Positions 15,849-25,532 of a DNA stretch of 39,778 nt are shown one piece after another. Position 1 is the first letter of the stretch. Each line of letters opens with the position of its first letter. Position numbers and translations under genes: made by a program. This stretch comes from a virus. Below the pieces are notes generated by a model, which was given only the letters and a program-made list of their open reading frames with translations, was not told the DNA's origin and searched no databases. The stretch covers positions 1-39,778 of IMG/VR virus record IMGVR_UViG_3300035158_000699, one strand, 5' to 3'.

Positions 15849-18097
15849 CAACCAGGTATGTATCATCGGTTTCAAGAAGAGCTGTTGTCTCTAGTGTAAA
15901 CTATGAAGACGGAGTAATCTACACTAGGTGGCTTGACAGCGATAGTGTGGGTCCTGTTTTGCCCATACCGCATCCATTTGGAAACAAGGGTGGGTCTGGC
16001 ATATTTGTTGGTATTAAGGTTGGAACTGTTGTTGTGCTTGTTATGGGAGCTTACAATGATTATATACCAGTAGCAGTGTTGCCTACCAATGCCTATTACG
16101 ATTCCGATGCGGCTGGCGTATCAGAGATAGATTATGATGAGCAATCTTTTCCAATGCTTGCTGCAGGCGAAATTGTACTTCAAGGGCCAACTGGAGCACA
16201 AATACGACTAAACAACAGCGACCAAGTAGAAGAAATAATCATAGATAATGAGTTCGGTGAGGGCATTATAATTGGTGGAGGCAATGATAGCTTTCGCTGT
16301 TCTATGAGATTAGGATCTCCAGTTAATTATGTTGTCTCTCCACATGGCATTAAAGCCTCTGGAATAGTACGTAGAGATGTAAAGATAGAAGATACGGAAG
16401 AAAGCTTTGTTGATTTTCTCACCGGCCTTGATTCCGAGCAATCATTGGAAGAAATTGGATGGGATCCTAGTAGGCAAGTGGTTTATTTGTCTGGCGGGCT
16501 AGGAGAATCTATTAAAGGTCAAAGTGGTGGAAAAATCTATCGAAACCCAGCCTATGTAGAAGATAGACAAATCATATATGAGTTTGGTCGTGACTATCTA
16601 GTAGGCACATATAAGGAAGAGAAGGAGCGTTTGGAAAGTGTTGTTCCGCCTCCTGTTGATTCTGAAAATCGTAGCGAGCGTCGTAGCAACGTCTTAGGCT
16701 TGTCTTTAGCAAATCCAAATGAACTAATGGAAGTTATTAGTGGTACCGTAATAGATATATTTGGGAACCCGATCGATTTGAATAGGAAAATATTAGAGCC
16801 GCCCAAGGGAGATGATGCTAAAAAGATATTAGAGGACACTCTGGAAAAGGCTCGACATACTATTACCTATCATATAGAGATTAATACAAGAAAGGGCTTT
16901 CGTTTTGACCATAAAAAACAGGGCACCAAAAAGCCCTCTTTGTTTAGAGATTATCGCGAATCTATAAACATCGTAGCTAATAATGCTCGCGACAGAAGTA
17001 GATGGTCAATAGATGTTGATAAAGAAGGCTTAACAAAAATAAATATCCCTGCAAGCTCTGAAACTGGAAATGTGCCTTTACTAACTAGGTATGAAAACTC
17101 AAGTGTTTTAGATATAGATTCCAAGGGTAATCCAACCACTGATCCTCGTAAAGAAACAGATATGAAGAAGTTGTTTCGCAATGAGGAAAATAGAGATGTT
17201 TTTACTGAACAATTCGGCCCGGGCGGCATAAAAATTAAAGGTGATGCGCCCGATAATAGAATGAAGGGTAAAAAAACTAGCTGGGTGGATTCCAACGGAA
17301 ATAGCAAGGCCCAAAAAACAATGAGCACTACCGTTGAGGCTGGAACAGCTTTTCACGATATTACTCAAACAGCATGGGCTTTGATTAAGGATAATATTAA
17401 TAAGACTGCCTCTGATGTGTTTTTCAATGGTCCCACCTCAACCGAATCTGGCCTAAGAGCCGTTTCTCAAGAAATAAATTCTGAGGTGCCAAAAGATGAT
17501 GTAACACCAGCCACCAGATCATCCGACAAGTCTGGTCTCTTAAAAGATCAGCCCAACGCTGGAGGACGCAGTGTTCATATGAATCTTGATGGAAACCTTG
17601 AAATGTCCGTGGGCGCAAACACAATAGATCGTGTTTCATGGGTCCTTGATACAGCTGGCGCTATTGTATGGCGCCTAGGGCGCGACAGGTCAGGTAGAAG
17701 TGCTTTAATTCATGCAGATGGCACAGTTGCTTTAGAGGTAGGTGGCTTTGATTATGTGGGCGAATCTAGCAATGATGAGGTAGATACAAGGTTTGTAGGA
17801 CGAGGGGAAGCTCGCCAGCAGGTTTTGAAATTAGATCCTTATCAGTTTCGCTCTGGTAAAGTTGTTATCAGAGTACGACGGGCCAAACAGGACAGTTCTG
17901 GTCCCGAGTCTGACGACACGCTGTTAATTATAGATGAAACTGGTGTGACTGTTGCCACCCCAGGAAGGATGGATTTTATAAGTGGGCAAAACATGACTCT
18001 TACAAGTAAAAGTTTAATTACTCTTGAAGCCCCTAAGGTCCAGATTTATAGAGATAATCCTAAGTATTTCGCAAGAACTGCTAGACTAATAAGATAA
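15845..18097 (+). CDS. Baseplate central spike protein (OB-fold plus beta-helix)
   Basis: A 750-aa protein. Residues 1-85 form an OB-fold like those of gp5, gpV and VgrG: 'RRAVVSSVNYEDGVIYTRWL', 'GPVLPIPHPFGNKGGSGIFV' and 'VVVLVMGAYNDYIPVAVLP'. The C-terminus has regular short beta strands ('DETGVTVATPGRMDFISGQ', 'MTLTSKSLITLEAPKVQI'), the pattern of the triple-stranded beta-helix that pierces the outer envelope. A second beta-rich block, 'SVHMNLDGNLEMSVGAN' with 'GAIVWRLGRDRSGRSALIH', comes before it. The middle (260-520) is charged and not recognised; I see no lysozyme or peptidase motif there. It follows the hub gene with a 4-base overlap, matching the physical contact of spike and hub. 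Confidence 0.75.
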   Translation: MTTRYVSSVSRRAVVSSVNYEDGVIYTRWLDSDSVGPVLPIPHPFGNKGGSGIFVGIKVGTVVVLVMGAYNDYIPVAVLPTNAYYDSDAAGVSEIDYDEQSFPMLAAGEIVLQGPTGAQIRLNNSDQVEEIIIDNEFGEGIIIGGGNDSFRCSMRLGSPVNYVVSPHGIKASGIVRRDVKIEDTEESFVDFLTGLDSEQSLEEIGWDPSRQVVYLSGGLGESIKGQSGGKIYRNPAYVEDRQIIYEFGRDYLVGTYKEEKERLESVVPPPVDSENRSERRSNVLGLSLANPNELMEVISGTVIDIFGNPIDLNRKILEPPKGDDAKKILEDTLEKARHTITYHIEINTRKGFRFDHKKQGTKKPSLFRDYRESINIVANNARDRSRWSIDVDKEGLTKINIPASSETGNVPLLTRYENSSVLDIDSKGNPTTDPRKETDMKKLFRNEENRDVFTEQFGPGGIKIKGDAPDNRMKGKKTSWVDSNGNSKAQKTMSTTVEAGTAFHDITQTAWALIKDNINKTASDVFFNGPTSTESGLRAVSQEINSEVPKDDVTPATRSSDKSGLLKDQPNAGGRSVHMNLDGNLEMSVGANTIDRVSWVLDTAGAIVWRLGRDRSGRSALIHADGTVALEVGGFDYVGESSNDEVDTRFVGRGEARQQVLKLDPYQFRSGKVVIRVRRAKQDSSGPESDDTLLIIDETGVTVATPGRMDFISGQNMTLTSKSLITLEAPKVQIYRDNPKYFARTARLIR

Positions 18098-18107
18098 CGG
18101 AGAAGAC

Positions 18108-20186
18108 ATGGCATCACCATCAAATCCAGATCAGGGAAATTTCCCAAGCGAAGAACAACCAAAAACATATTCAGAATGGTTGGATCAATTAGAGTGTACA
18201 TGCCCAGCTGGAGCAAAGATACGTCCATCGTCTTTGCCAAGTGCTACAATTGATCTGGGCGACATAATTGCGGATCACACAAGAATCCTTAGCGCCTTTG
18301 CATCGGCATATAGTTTAATAGCTGTTATTTTAAAAATGATTGCGTGTATTACAGATGTGCTTTGTTGTCTTGTTAGCCCATTTTGTTTAACATCTGCACT
18401 AATCAGATTATTTGGTACCTGCCTTCCAGACTTTATTTTAATTTTTCCGCAGCTTGCAGTACCAGCAATTATCATCTGTATTATCAAAATTATATTGGCA
18501 ATAATAGAGTATATACTTACAGTGCTATTGCCGCTAATTCAAGAAATTATTCGAAATATTCAAGACCTTATAGACGCATTTGTAGATCAAAACCAGGATG
18601 CAATTGCTGCGCTAGCGTTTAAACTTGCAGCGCTTATGAAAGAACTCTTTAATGTTTTTGGTATTTTGGCAGTATTAAGTGCGATATGGATTATGATTAA
18701 AGCATTGCTTGCTGCTGGTATTGCCCTTCCTTGTGGCGGCGGCGGCGGTGCCTGTCCTGGGTGCGGCGATGAAGATGATATCTGCCCAACTGTTCTTCAA
18801 CAAACTAGTTTTAGTGGTACAGATGGACAGTTTGTAATAATATTTGGAGCAGACGGGTTCAGTTATCAGATATTATTCTACTCCGCCTCACGTCGGTCTA
18901 GTTTCCTGCAAATGAGAGATTTTTTCCCTAAGGGATTAGATTATACAGAAGTAAAAGACGAGGATGACGTTCCATATACATTAAACATCACACAAACTGA
19001 TGGATCTACACAGACGTATATGGTTACCTCCGTAGATTCTGGTGGGTATTCAAATCTATATCAGTTGCCGCCAGAATGGTTTTCGGACGGATATCTTGCA
19101 AGCACAACCCCAGCTGGCGTGCCTCTTGTAGATCCTCTTGAGGCAAGATTTAACACCAAAAAAGAAACATTCACATTTTCCATAGGTGGCACAGATAGAT
19201 ATATAACGATGACTGATACCAGGGGTGCGAGCCAGTCGTCAATTAATGGTGGATCTTGGAAAATTCAAAGCAAGTATGATGCTTATAATGTGTTATTAAA
19301 AAGAACAGCTGATACTTGGAGCTATGGCGCTCCCAACGAGCATCTCCGCTGGAAACTAGAACCATCAGCTCCTGGTGTTACAAGCGGATTAAACTTTGAG
19401 GTAGAAATAAATCATGAAGAGCTGATTAGACACGGACTGATTGGCGTTGGGTGCCATCCTGCGGTTCAAGCAACAAAAACAGCTTTAGCTAACCGGTTTC
19501 CAGATATGGCAAACCTAACACTACCAGATCTACCCGATCTAGATGGTTTGATCTCAGATGTGAATTCATGTATGGCCAAAGTGGCTCCAACAGATGTTGA
19601 TTCACAGTACATACTAGACAATTATCAAACCATAGCTACAGAAATAGTGACGCTAAACAGTTGTGTTACAAACGCACTTAACGATTTTAAAAGTGAAGCC
19701 GAAGATTACGCAAAGCAGATATATCCTATAATCTTTGATCCAGAGGTCTCGGCTGATGGATATGACGATGCGGATGGATATTATTTCGATGCTGACCCGA
19801 AAGTTCAGGTTGTGGGGTTAGAATCAGAAATACAATTAATACCTTTTGATAGAAATGGCGGAAAGCTTGGTATAACTGTGCCACCTGGCATCGTTGAGGT
19901 GGATTTTGATACCAATTTTGGTACACTTTCTTCTGTTGTTACAGAATTAGATGATGGGTATGACCCAACTGGAAGATTCATTTCTACCATAACCAGCTTG
20001 ACTCCTGGAATAGCTACCATAACAGCACAGGTTGGGGGAAGAGATGTTTCATATTTCGATGGATATGATTTAATTCCAAAAGAGGTACAGGTAGAATTTG
20101 TAACTGCTGAAGAAGCTAGACGTAGAGCAACTGCTGTTACTGGCGAGGTTTCTACAGAGCCTCTTGGACGTGGCAGGGCGGGGTAA
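18108..20186 (+). CDS. Virion protein with several membrane-type segments, Cys-rich linker and Ig-like tail
   Basis: A 692-aa protein not recognised as a family. Residues 61-99, 107-145 and 182-209 are strongly hydrophobic ('AYSLIAVILKMIACITDVLC', 'AIIICIIKIILAIIEYILTV', 'FGILAVLSAIWIMIKALL') and long enough for four or five membrane helices. A cysteine-rich linker 'CGGGGGACPGCGDEDDIC' follows at 209-226, with more cysteines at 30, 32, 80, 86, 87, 93, 105 and 124. The rest is beta-rich and soluble; the end (about 560-680) resembles a bacterial Ig-like or invasin-like domain ('SEIQLIPFDRNGGKLGITVP', 'TSLTPGIATITAQVGGR'). Standing between spike and wedge genes it is presumably in or near the baseplate, where membrane helices are unusual. 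Insertion into the host membrane during injection is possible but is inference. It contains five DGY motifs. Confidence 0.65.
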   Translation: MASPSNPDQGNFPSEEQPKTYSEWLDQLECTCPAGAKIRPSSLPSATIDLGDIIADHTRILSAFASAYSLIAVILKMIACITDVLCCLVSPFCLTSALIRLFGTCLPDFILIFPQLAVPAIIICIIKIILAIIEYILTVLLPLIQEIIRNIQDLIDAFVDQNQDAIAALAFKLAALMKELFNVFGILAVLSAIWIMIKALLAAGIALPCGGGGGACPGCGDEDDICPTVLQQTSFSGTDGQFVIIFGADGFSYQILFYSASRRSSFLQMRDFFPKGLDYTEVKDEDDVPYTLNITQTDGSTQTYMVTSVDSGGYSNLYQLPPEWFSDGYLASTTPAGVPLVDPLEARFNTKKETFTFSIGGTDRYITMTDTRGASQSSINGGSWKIQSKYDAYNVLLKRTADTWSYGAPNEHLRWKLEPSAPGVTSGLNFEVEINHEELIRHGLIGVGCHPAVQATKTALANRFPDMANLTLPDLPDLDGLISDVNSCMAKVAPTDVDSQYILDNYQTIATEIVTLNSCVTNALNDFKSEAEDYAKQIYPIIFDPEVSADGYDDADGYYFDADPKVQVVGLESEIQLIPFDRNGGKLGITVPPGIVEVDFDTNFGTLSSVVTELDDGYDPTGRFISTITSLTPGIATITAQVGGRDVSYFDGYDLIPKEVQVEFVTAEEARRRATAVTGEVSTEPLGRGRAG

Positions 20187-20189
20187 ACT

Positions 20190-21854
20190 ATGACAGAGTT
20201 TTCTGAAAAAGAATTCGACGTAATTGGATTTGGCAAAAGCATACTGAGCGAAGTGGAAAGGGTGCGTTCGTTTAGAAAGGTGTCTGACACAGAAACAAAA
20301 GAGGGCTTTCAACTCCCTGTTGAGTCTCGTATTGACGCGTTTTTGCGACTCATAGGTTTGCCCTACTTTGTTAGTGTTACTGATAAGAAAGGGGTAGAGA
20401 AGAAGGATGATATTAAGTTCCTAAACCCAGGCTTTGGTAAAACAACAAGAAGTGGTCTGGCTGACAAAAAAATAACTAACAATTTTAAACAGAATTATAA
20501 GGATCCTGATGGGACAACTGGAAAAATTGGCACTGTTGTAAGTCGCCGTAAAAACGACCTAGCGACACTTACAGAGGGTATTGGAAGTAGTGATATGAAT
20601 ATTCGCATGTCAAAAGCTCTGTGTGCGCCGCTTGATGTAATACCCAATTTTCCAGAAAAAATATTGACAGGCGAGGGGGATTATACCCCCACCTATCCAG
20701 GTAGTGGAGGCCCAGACCATCAGAACAAAAGAAAAGTGATTAAGCGGCTTTTCCCTCTGGTGCCAAATTATGACCAAGTTTTGCCGTTAAGCAATGAACT
20801 CGCTCGCCCATTTAGCTTAAGCGTGAGTGAAAGAAGAGTGGACAGGGATACGGTTTTAAGAAAACCCTTTATAGAACAAGTAGTTAGAATTAGATTTGTT
20901 GTCTATGGTAGTGCTCAAAAAGCGTCAGAGTTGGAGGGCCAAAAAGATTTTATAAAATCAATTAAGCAACTTATCGGAGAAGATGAGTTTTCTAAAATCT
21001 TTCCCACATCAGATGACTCTAGAATATTCACAGATGCTAATCTTGTGGAACAGTTTATAATTAATAAGTTTTTAGATGCTATTAAAAACTTGGCTCGGCG
21101 CTGGGTGAAAATAAACGAGCAGAGGATTAACTTATTGAGAAAAATTCGGCCTACTGTAAACATTAAAACAAGCTCGGCTAGGCAAAGCCCCTTCGGAAAA
21201 AGAATAGAAGTTTCTACTGATCTTAGCAACACAAGTGAGGGCGAAAAGATTAAAAAACTGAATAAAGCAATTTCTAGAGAAGAAGCCCTTATTGCTATAT
21301 TGCCAACTGACGAAACTGAAGAAAAAGAACCAAATGTTAGTAAAACTAGAAATATTACGCCAAGTGCTTTACAAAATTCCTTTACAGAGCTAATTACCTA
21401 TAATTTAAAGAAAAATAAGGAGGTGCGAAGCAACTTGGTGGCGCGATCGAAGAAAAATATAACAACCCTGGAAAGGATTCGTTTGGAACTAGACGTAATG
21501 ACTGGGGAATTTACTGGATTGTCCTTACCAGATGTAGTGTGTACAGTTGCAGCTCTTTTTCTCATGGATAGGAACAAACTATTAAATTTGTTGGATAAAT
21601 ATGTAGTGGATTTTATGAAGACTGATTCTGTGCTAAAAACTGTTGTGAAAAATGTAAACCCAACGTCTACTAATGCCATGGAGGCTGTTCAGGAACTGGA
21701 AAAAAGGGTGGATCAGTTATTTACACTTTTTCAAAAAGAGGTTGAGGCTGTCCAGGCACGCAAGACTCAAGGCCGTAAGAACACTTCGATTCGTAAATCT
21801 GATGATAAGGAACCTAGCACTCCTGCCTGCTATGTTTCTCAGGGAGAGACATAA
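20190..21854 (+). CDS. Baseplate-region structural protein, unrecognised
   Basis: A 554-aa, lysine-rich soluble protein with predicted mixed helices. I do not recognise a family. Visible features are an N-terminal 'ESRIDAFLRLIGLPYFV' segment, a basic centre, a long helical stretch 'RARRWVKINEQRINLLR'-like near 290-320, and coiled-coil-like C-terminal helices ('AMEAVQELEKRVDQLFTLFQ') before a charged tail. It sits 3 bases after the multi-membrane protein gene and overlaps by one base the gp25-like wedge gene (TAATG), so it belongs to the baseplate operon. A wedge, inner-tube or scaffold role is possible from position. There are no DGY motifs and no enzyme motifs that I can see. Confidence 0.5.
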   Translation: MTEFSEKEFDVIGFGKSILSEVERVRSFRKVSDTETKEGFQLPVESRIDAFLRLIGLPYFVSVTDKKGVEKKDDIKFLNPGFGKTTRSGLADKKITNNFKQNYKDPDGTTGKIGTVVSRRKNDLATLTEGIGSSDMNIRMSKALCAPLDVIPNFPEKILTGEGDYTPTYPGSGGPDHQNKRKVIKRLFPLVPNYDQVLPLSNELARPFSLSVSERRVDRDTVLRKPFIEQVVRIRFVVYGSAQKASELEGQKDFIKSIKQLIGEDEFSKIFPTSDDSRIFTDANLVEQFIINKFLDAIKNLARRWVKINEQRINLLRKIRPTVNIKTSSARQSPFGKRIEVSTDLSNTSEGEKIKKLNKAISREEALIAILPTDETEEKEPNVSKTRNITPSALQNSFTELITYNLKKNKEVRSNLVARSKKNITTLERIRLELDVMTGEFTGLSLPDVVCTVAALFLMDRNKLLNLLDKYVVDFMKTDSVLKTVVKNVNPTSTNAMEAVQELEKRVDQLFTLFQKEVEAVQARKTQGRKNTSIRKSDDKEPSTPACYVSQGET

Positions 21855-22285
21855 TGTCTTTTGATTTAAAACTCATTAATAATGATCTTAATCTGAATCC
21901 AAATGGGACGCTGCAGACGGTTTATGATAACGAAAAGTTGGTGCAGGATATATTAAAAATTATCTTGACCTCAGCAGGCTCTAATAAGATTTTTCGGTGG
22001 TACGGAAGTGCTCTGGGTACAAGAATAATCGGCAATGTGCTGGACTCAACACAACTTGAAACAGAGATTTCTAGATCTGTTCAAACAGCCTTAAGTAATT
22101 TAATTGCTCTACAAAAAACACAAGGCAGAACACAGTATGTTTCGGCTGGAGAAAGTATAGCGGCTATTAGGGGTGTTTCTGTATTAAGAAATGATGAGGA
22201 TCCAAGACTATATGAAATAGGAATATCTGTGCTAACCAGAAAACTAACAGTGGTAGAAGATACATTTACTCTGAGGGTGACATAA
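21854..22285 (+). CDS. Baseplate wedge protein, gp25-like (gpW/lysozyme-like fold)
   Basis: A 143-aa protein of the gp25/gpW-like baseplate wedge family, which joins the wedge to the sheath. It has the expected size and layout: an N-terminal 'MSFDLKLINNDLNLNPNG', a helix 'NEKLVQDILKIILTSAGSN', a loop 'FRWYGSALGTRIIG', then helices 'LETEISRSVQTALSNLIAL', and a final strand pair 'DPRLYEIGISVLTRKLT'. The family is called lysozyme-like but has no muramidase activity in phages. It is immediately followed by a gpJ-like gene, as in P2, T4-like and R-type tail systems, which supports the call. Confidence 0.82.
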   Translation: MSFDLKLINNDLNLNPNGTLQTVYDNEKLVQDILKIILTSAGSNKIFRWYGSALGTRIIGNVLDSTQLETEISRSVQTALSNLIALQKTQGRTQYVSAGESIAAIRGVSVLRNDEDPRLYEIGISVLTRKLTVVEDTFTLRVT

Positions 22286-22287
22286 TT

Positions 22288-25200
22288 ATGGTAACTTTTA
22301 AAAGTTTTAATAACATTGTATTAGATATGATACAGCAGTTGCGACTAACGCAGCCCAGCCTAGATACGAAGCCAGGCACAGTTGCGAGAGACTTGATGGT
22401 CGACTTACAAGCTCTCCAGGTGTCTGACATATATGAGGCACTTAGGGAGTTGTCGAGCTTACAATCGGTCTTAAATATTTCCGGGCAGGATCTTACAAAC
22501 TACGCAAGTAACTTCGGCGTTACAAGACAAACTGGAACAAAGTCAATAGGCACTGTAGTTTTTACCTTTAAATCTATCGATTCGGACTTCACCATACCCT
22601 CTAGAACCCTAGTTAGAACACGAAACGGCCTTCCCTTTATAACTGTATCAACCATATCAATTTCTACTGCTCAGTCTAACTCATACAGAGCTACTGCTAC
22701 TAGACTTAGACAAGAACTTGCAACTGCAAGTATTGATGATCAGTTTGCTGTAGAAGCTTCCGTAGAAGCACAGAGCGCAGGAGCAGTTGGTAATATTGCT
22801 GCTTACTCCATAATAACCACAAGTGCTACTGACGTGAATAATGTAACAAACCTTTCGTCATTTACAGGGGGCACAGATTTAGAGTCCGACACAGAATTAA
22901 GAGCACGAGTTTTGGCTACTTTTGCTGGAGCCAATGTTGGGACTTCTGTTGCATATAGAAGCGCTGTTTTAAGCCTATCTAATGCTATTGATGCACTGGT
23001 TGTTGAGCCAGGAAGCCCTCTAATGATAAGAGATGGCACTGTGGTGGGATATGATTCTGATGGGAATAAAGTTGTTTCCGAGCCGGGAACTGGAGGCAGA
23101 GTTGACATATATGTAATGGGGACCAATGCTCAAGATGGCACAGATAGTTTTGTTTATAACGATCAGAGTGGTAAAGATGACCCCACAGACACCTCTAATG
23201 ATTATGTTTTGGGGCAAAGCAGTCTTACACCAGACACATCGCTAACCATTAATTCCAGAAGGGTAGCGGTTTTCTCTGAAGGTGCAAACATACCAAATCA
23301 GCCCATATCAGAAATAGTTTCTGTAAGTGGAAGTTTGTCTGGCCCAAACTTTGTCGAGCAATATCTTGATGATTCTGGAAACCTTAAAGGTAATTTTGTG
23401 CTTGTTCCCGATACAGGGTCAGCTGGTGGTAGCCCCTTTGGATTAGACAAATTACGATGGACCGACAATAAAATCGAACTGGAAGGTGAATCTAACTCTA
23501 AAACTGGCGTTAACAGCATTGATGGCCTTGGTTTTACCGATGTTATTAAGATATCTGCAGTGGAGCAAGACATACAAGTTACAAACGAAAACTCTTCAAT
23601 AACAACTGCTTCCAGAAGTTATATACAACTTAATCACAAGCCTGTTCGTACAGTCAGTAGAGTATTTAATCTAACTACTGGAGAACGCTATGTAATTAGT
23701 GATCAAACTCCTGACGATACGGGAAGCATTAATACAACTGGCAGAGTTCAAATAAGTGGAAGGACTCTTCCAACTTCAAGTGACATTTTACAAGTAGATT
23801 ACACGTGGATTTACAATTATGATCCGCATATAGACTTGGACAACTTTGATCCTGCGGACCCTCTAAATGAGGCTCAGGATTCTATTGAGTGGGGATATCC
23901 CAACTACATACGTGACGAAATTAAAGCGGTTTCGGTCGATGCGTATGGTAATATGTATGTTACCACAGATCTTCCCGTATCTCGTGTATTATCAGTAAAT
24001 ACATACAAAACTGAAACGGGACTCAGAGTGCTTTCGGGCAAAACTGTAACTGCTAGTGTAAATGTAAGTAATGTATACAGTATTAAGGATACCAGTATTT
24101 CAGGAACCCCAGAGGTATATAATACTTTGGCGGCTGATGGAAACATATCAAACAAAACCATTACACTTCCAACTGATACTTTGGCTGGTGTTGGAGATTA
24201 TGTTAATGTGGTTTATAACTTAAATGATGTGTTTACCAGTGATAGTTATGGCTCGGGGACGGTGTTAAACAAACAAATTACATTGCCATCCGATGCTGGC
24301 GTTTCAAGTGGAACCAGTGTGAGAGTAAACTATGTGGCGTCATTTAGTAATATAGCCCCCAAAACCGATATGACGGTTTTGCCAGTTTCAACAAACGGGG
24401 CCAATGGTTTTCAGAACATAGATGGATATCAGCCAGTACAAAACGAATATTCTGGATCTACCATAATATCAAACAAACGTAGGTCACCATCAAACCTTAG
24501 CGTTGTTGTCGGAGGCATATCTACATCTGGGTTGCTTAGAGTTGTGGGTACGACAATTAACAAAGTGACATCGGTTTATACTGCCACTGCAAACGACGAA
24601 GTAGATCTTGCTCTCTTGATTAGGAGAGACAAGGGTCTGTCTGACACAGCCGCACTTTCTTCCACGACATCTGTGGCCCGCGTAGTATCTGTAGAGGCTG
24701 TGACAACAGATGCTACTGGAGAAGTATCATCTGTGGATGTTACATATGATGTTACAAACTATTCCTTATACGATAATAGTTGGGATAAGGCTAATGCTCT
24801 GCAAGATACATCAATTGGTAGAACGGAAGCAAAACTTGCTAGCGTGTCAACAAACACATCAAATCCAATAACAACTGGCACAGAACTTAGGGTTACTTTT
24901 TATTATGCTGAACAGTTTGATTCTGAGGACTTGTTCTTTTCCAAAAATGGCACGGCTGTAACCGATAAGCGATTTGGGCATGTTTACTCTGTAAATAGAA
25001 TTTCTGGTTTTCAGGATTCTCAGGGAAACATTGAGGGCAGCGTCACCATTAGTAGTTTTAATCAGCCAGCAATAAACTCTACATATTCAGTGGATTATAA
25101 CTATACGGCTCCAAAAGAAGGCGAGCGCATTACGGTTAATTTTGAATATAATAAACTAATTGTCGACGCCGCAGAAACCGTTGAAGACATTAGGCCAATC

Positions 25201-25530
25201 ACCGCTGACGTTCTTGTTAAGGCGGCCGTCGAGGTGGAAGTAGATGTTACAGCCTATGTAGTTGTAGAAGCATCATTTGAAAACAAGGAAGAGACAGTAA
25301 AGCAAGATGTTGCAGATAATATTAGTTCTACGCTAAGTTCAGATCAACTTGGCACAACGCTAGATGAGTCTGATATTGTAAACAATGTTTACAATGTTGC
25401 TGGTGTTGATAGAGTAAGAATTACTAGGTTTAATGTAGCTAATGTTTCTGGTACTAAAGAAAGTATAACCGTAGAAGGCAATGAATATATTGCCCCAGGC
25501 ACTATCACGGTTAATATAGAGGAGCGCTAA
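22288..25530 (+). CDS. Baseplate wedge protein, gpJ-like (gp6-like), enlarged
   Basis: A 1080-aa baseplate J-like wedge protein, larger than P2 gpJ (302 aa) or T4 gp6 (660 aa). The N-terminal 260 residues carry the family pattern: 'DTKPGTVARDLMVDLQAL', 'VLNISGQDLTNYASNFGV', 'SAGAVGNIAAYSI', 'FTGGTDLESDTELRARVLAT' and 'GTSVAYRSAVLS'. The C-terminus returns to family features ('TAYVVVEASFENKEETVKQD', 'GTTLDESDIVNNVYNV', 'TITVNIEER'). Between them lies a run of beta-rich repeats with lines like 'TLPTDTLAGVGDYVNVVYNL' and 'ITLPSDAGVSSGTSVRVNY', probably Ig-like insertion domains exposed on the baseplate. The gene starts 2 bases after gp25-like and ends 2 bases before the next gene. It has one DGY, plus DAYG and DSYG variants. 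Confidence 0.82.
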   Translation: MVTFKSFNNIVLDMIQQLRLTQPSLDTKPGTVARDLMVDLQALQVSDIYEALRELSSLQSVLNISGQDLTNYASNFGVTRQTGTKSIGTVVFTFKSIDSDFTIPSRTLVRTRNGLPFITVSTISISTAQSNSYRATATRLRQELATASIDDQFAVEASVEAQSAGAVGNIAAYSIITTSATDVNNVTNLSSFTGGTDLESDTELRARVLATFAGANVGTSVAYRSAVLSLSNAIDALVVEPGSPLMIRDGTVVGYDSDGNKVVSEPGTGGRVDIYVMGTNAQDGTDSFVYNDQSGKDDPTDTSNDYVLGQSSLTPDTSLTINSRRVAVFSEGANIPNQPISEIVSVSGSLSGPNFVEQYLDDSGNLKGNFVLVPDTGSAGGSPFGLDKLRWTDNKIELEGESNSKTGVNSIDGLGFTDVIKISAVEQDIQVTNENSSITTASRSYIQLNHKPVRTVSRVFNLTTGERYVISDQTPDDTGSINTTGRVQISGRTLPTSSDILQVDYTWIYNYDPHIDLDNFDPADPLNEAQDSIEWGYPNYIRDEIKAVSVDAYGNMYVTTDLPVSRVLSVNTYKTETGLRVLSGKTVTASVNVSNVYSIKDTSISGTPEVYNTLAADGNISNKTITLPTDTLAGVGDYVNVVYNLNDVFTSDSYGSGTVLNKQITLPSDAGVSSGTSVRVNYVASFSNIAPKTDMTVLPVSTNGANGFQNIDGYQPVQNEYSGSTIISNKRRSPSNLSVVVGGISTSGLLRVVGTTINKVTSVYTATANDEVDLALLIRRDKGLSDTAALSSTTSVARVVSVEAVTTDATGEVSSVDVTYDVTNYSLYDNSWDKANALQDTSIGRTEAKLASVSTNTSNPITTGTELRVTFYYAEQFDSEDLFFSKNGTAVTDKRFGHVYSVNRISGFQDSQGNIEGSVTISSFNQPAINSTYSVDYNYTAPKEGERITVNFEYNKLIVDAAETVEDIRPITADVLVKAAVEVEVDVTAYVVVEASFENKEETVKQDVADNISSTLSSDQLGTTLDESDIVNNVYNVAGVDRVRITRFNVANVSGTKESITVEGNEYIAPGTITVNIEER

Positions 25531-25532
25531 CC

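Noticed and set aside
15845-18097. Toxin or cell-wall enzyme domain on the spike, as in effector VgrG proteins
   Set aside because: The charged middle region has no muramidase, amidase or peptidase motif that I can see, and the end is plain beta-helix.
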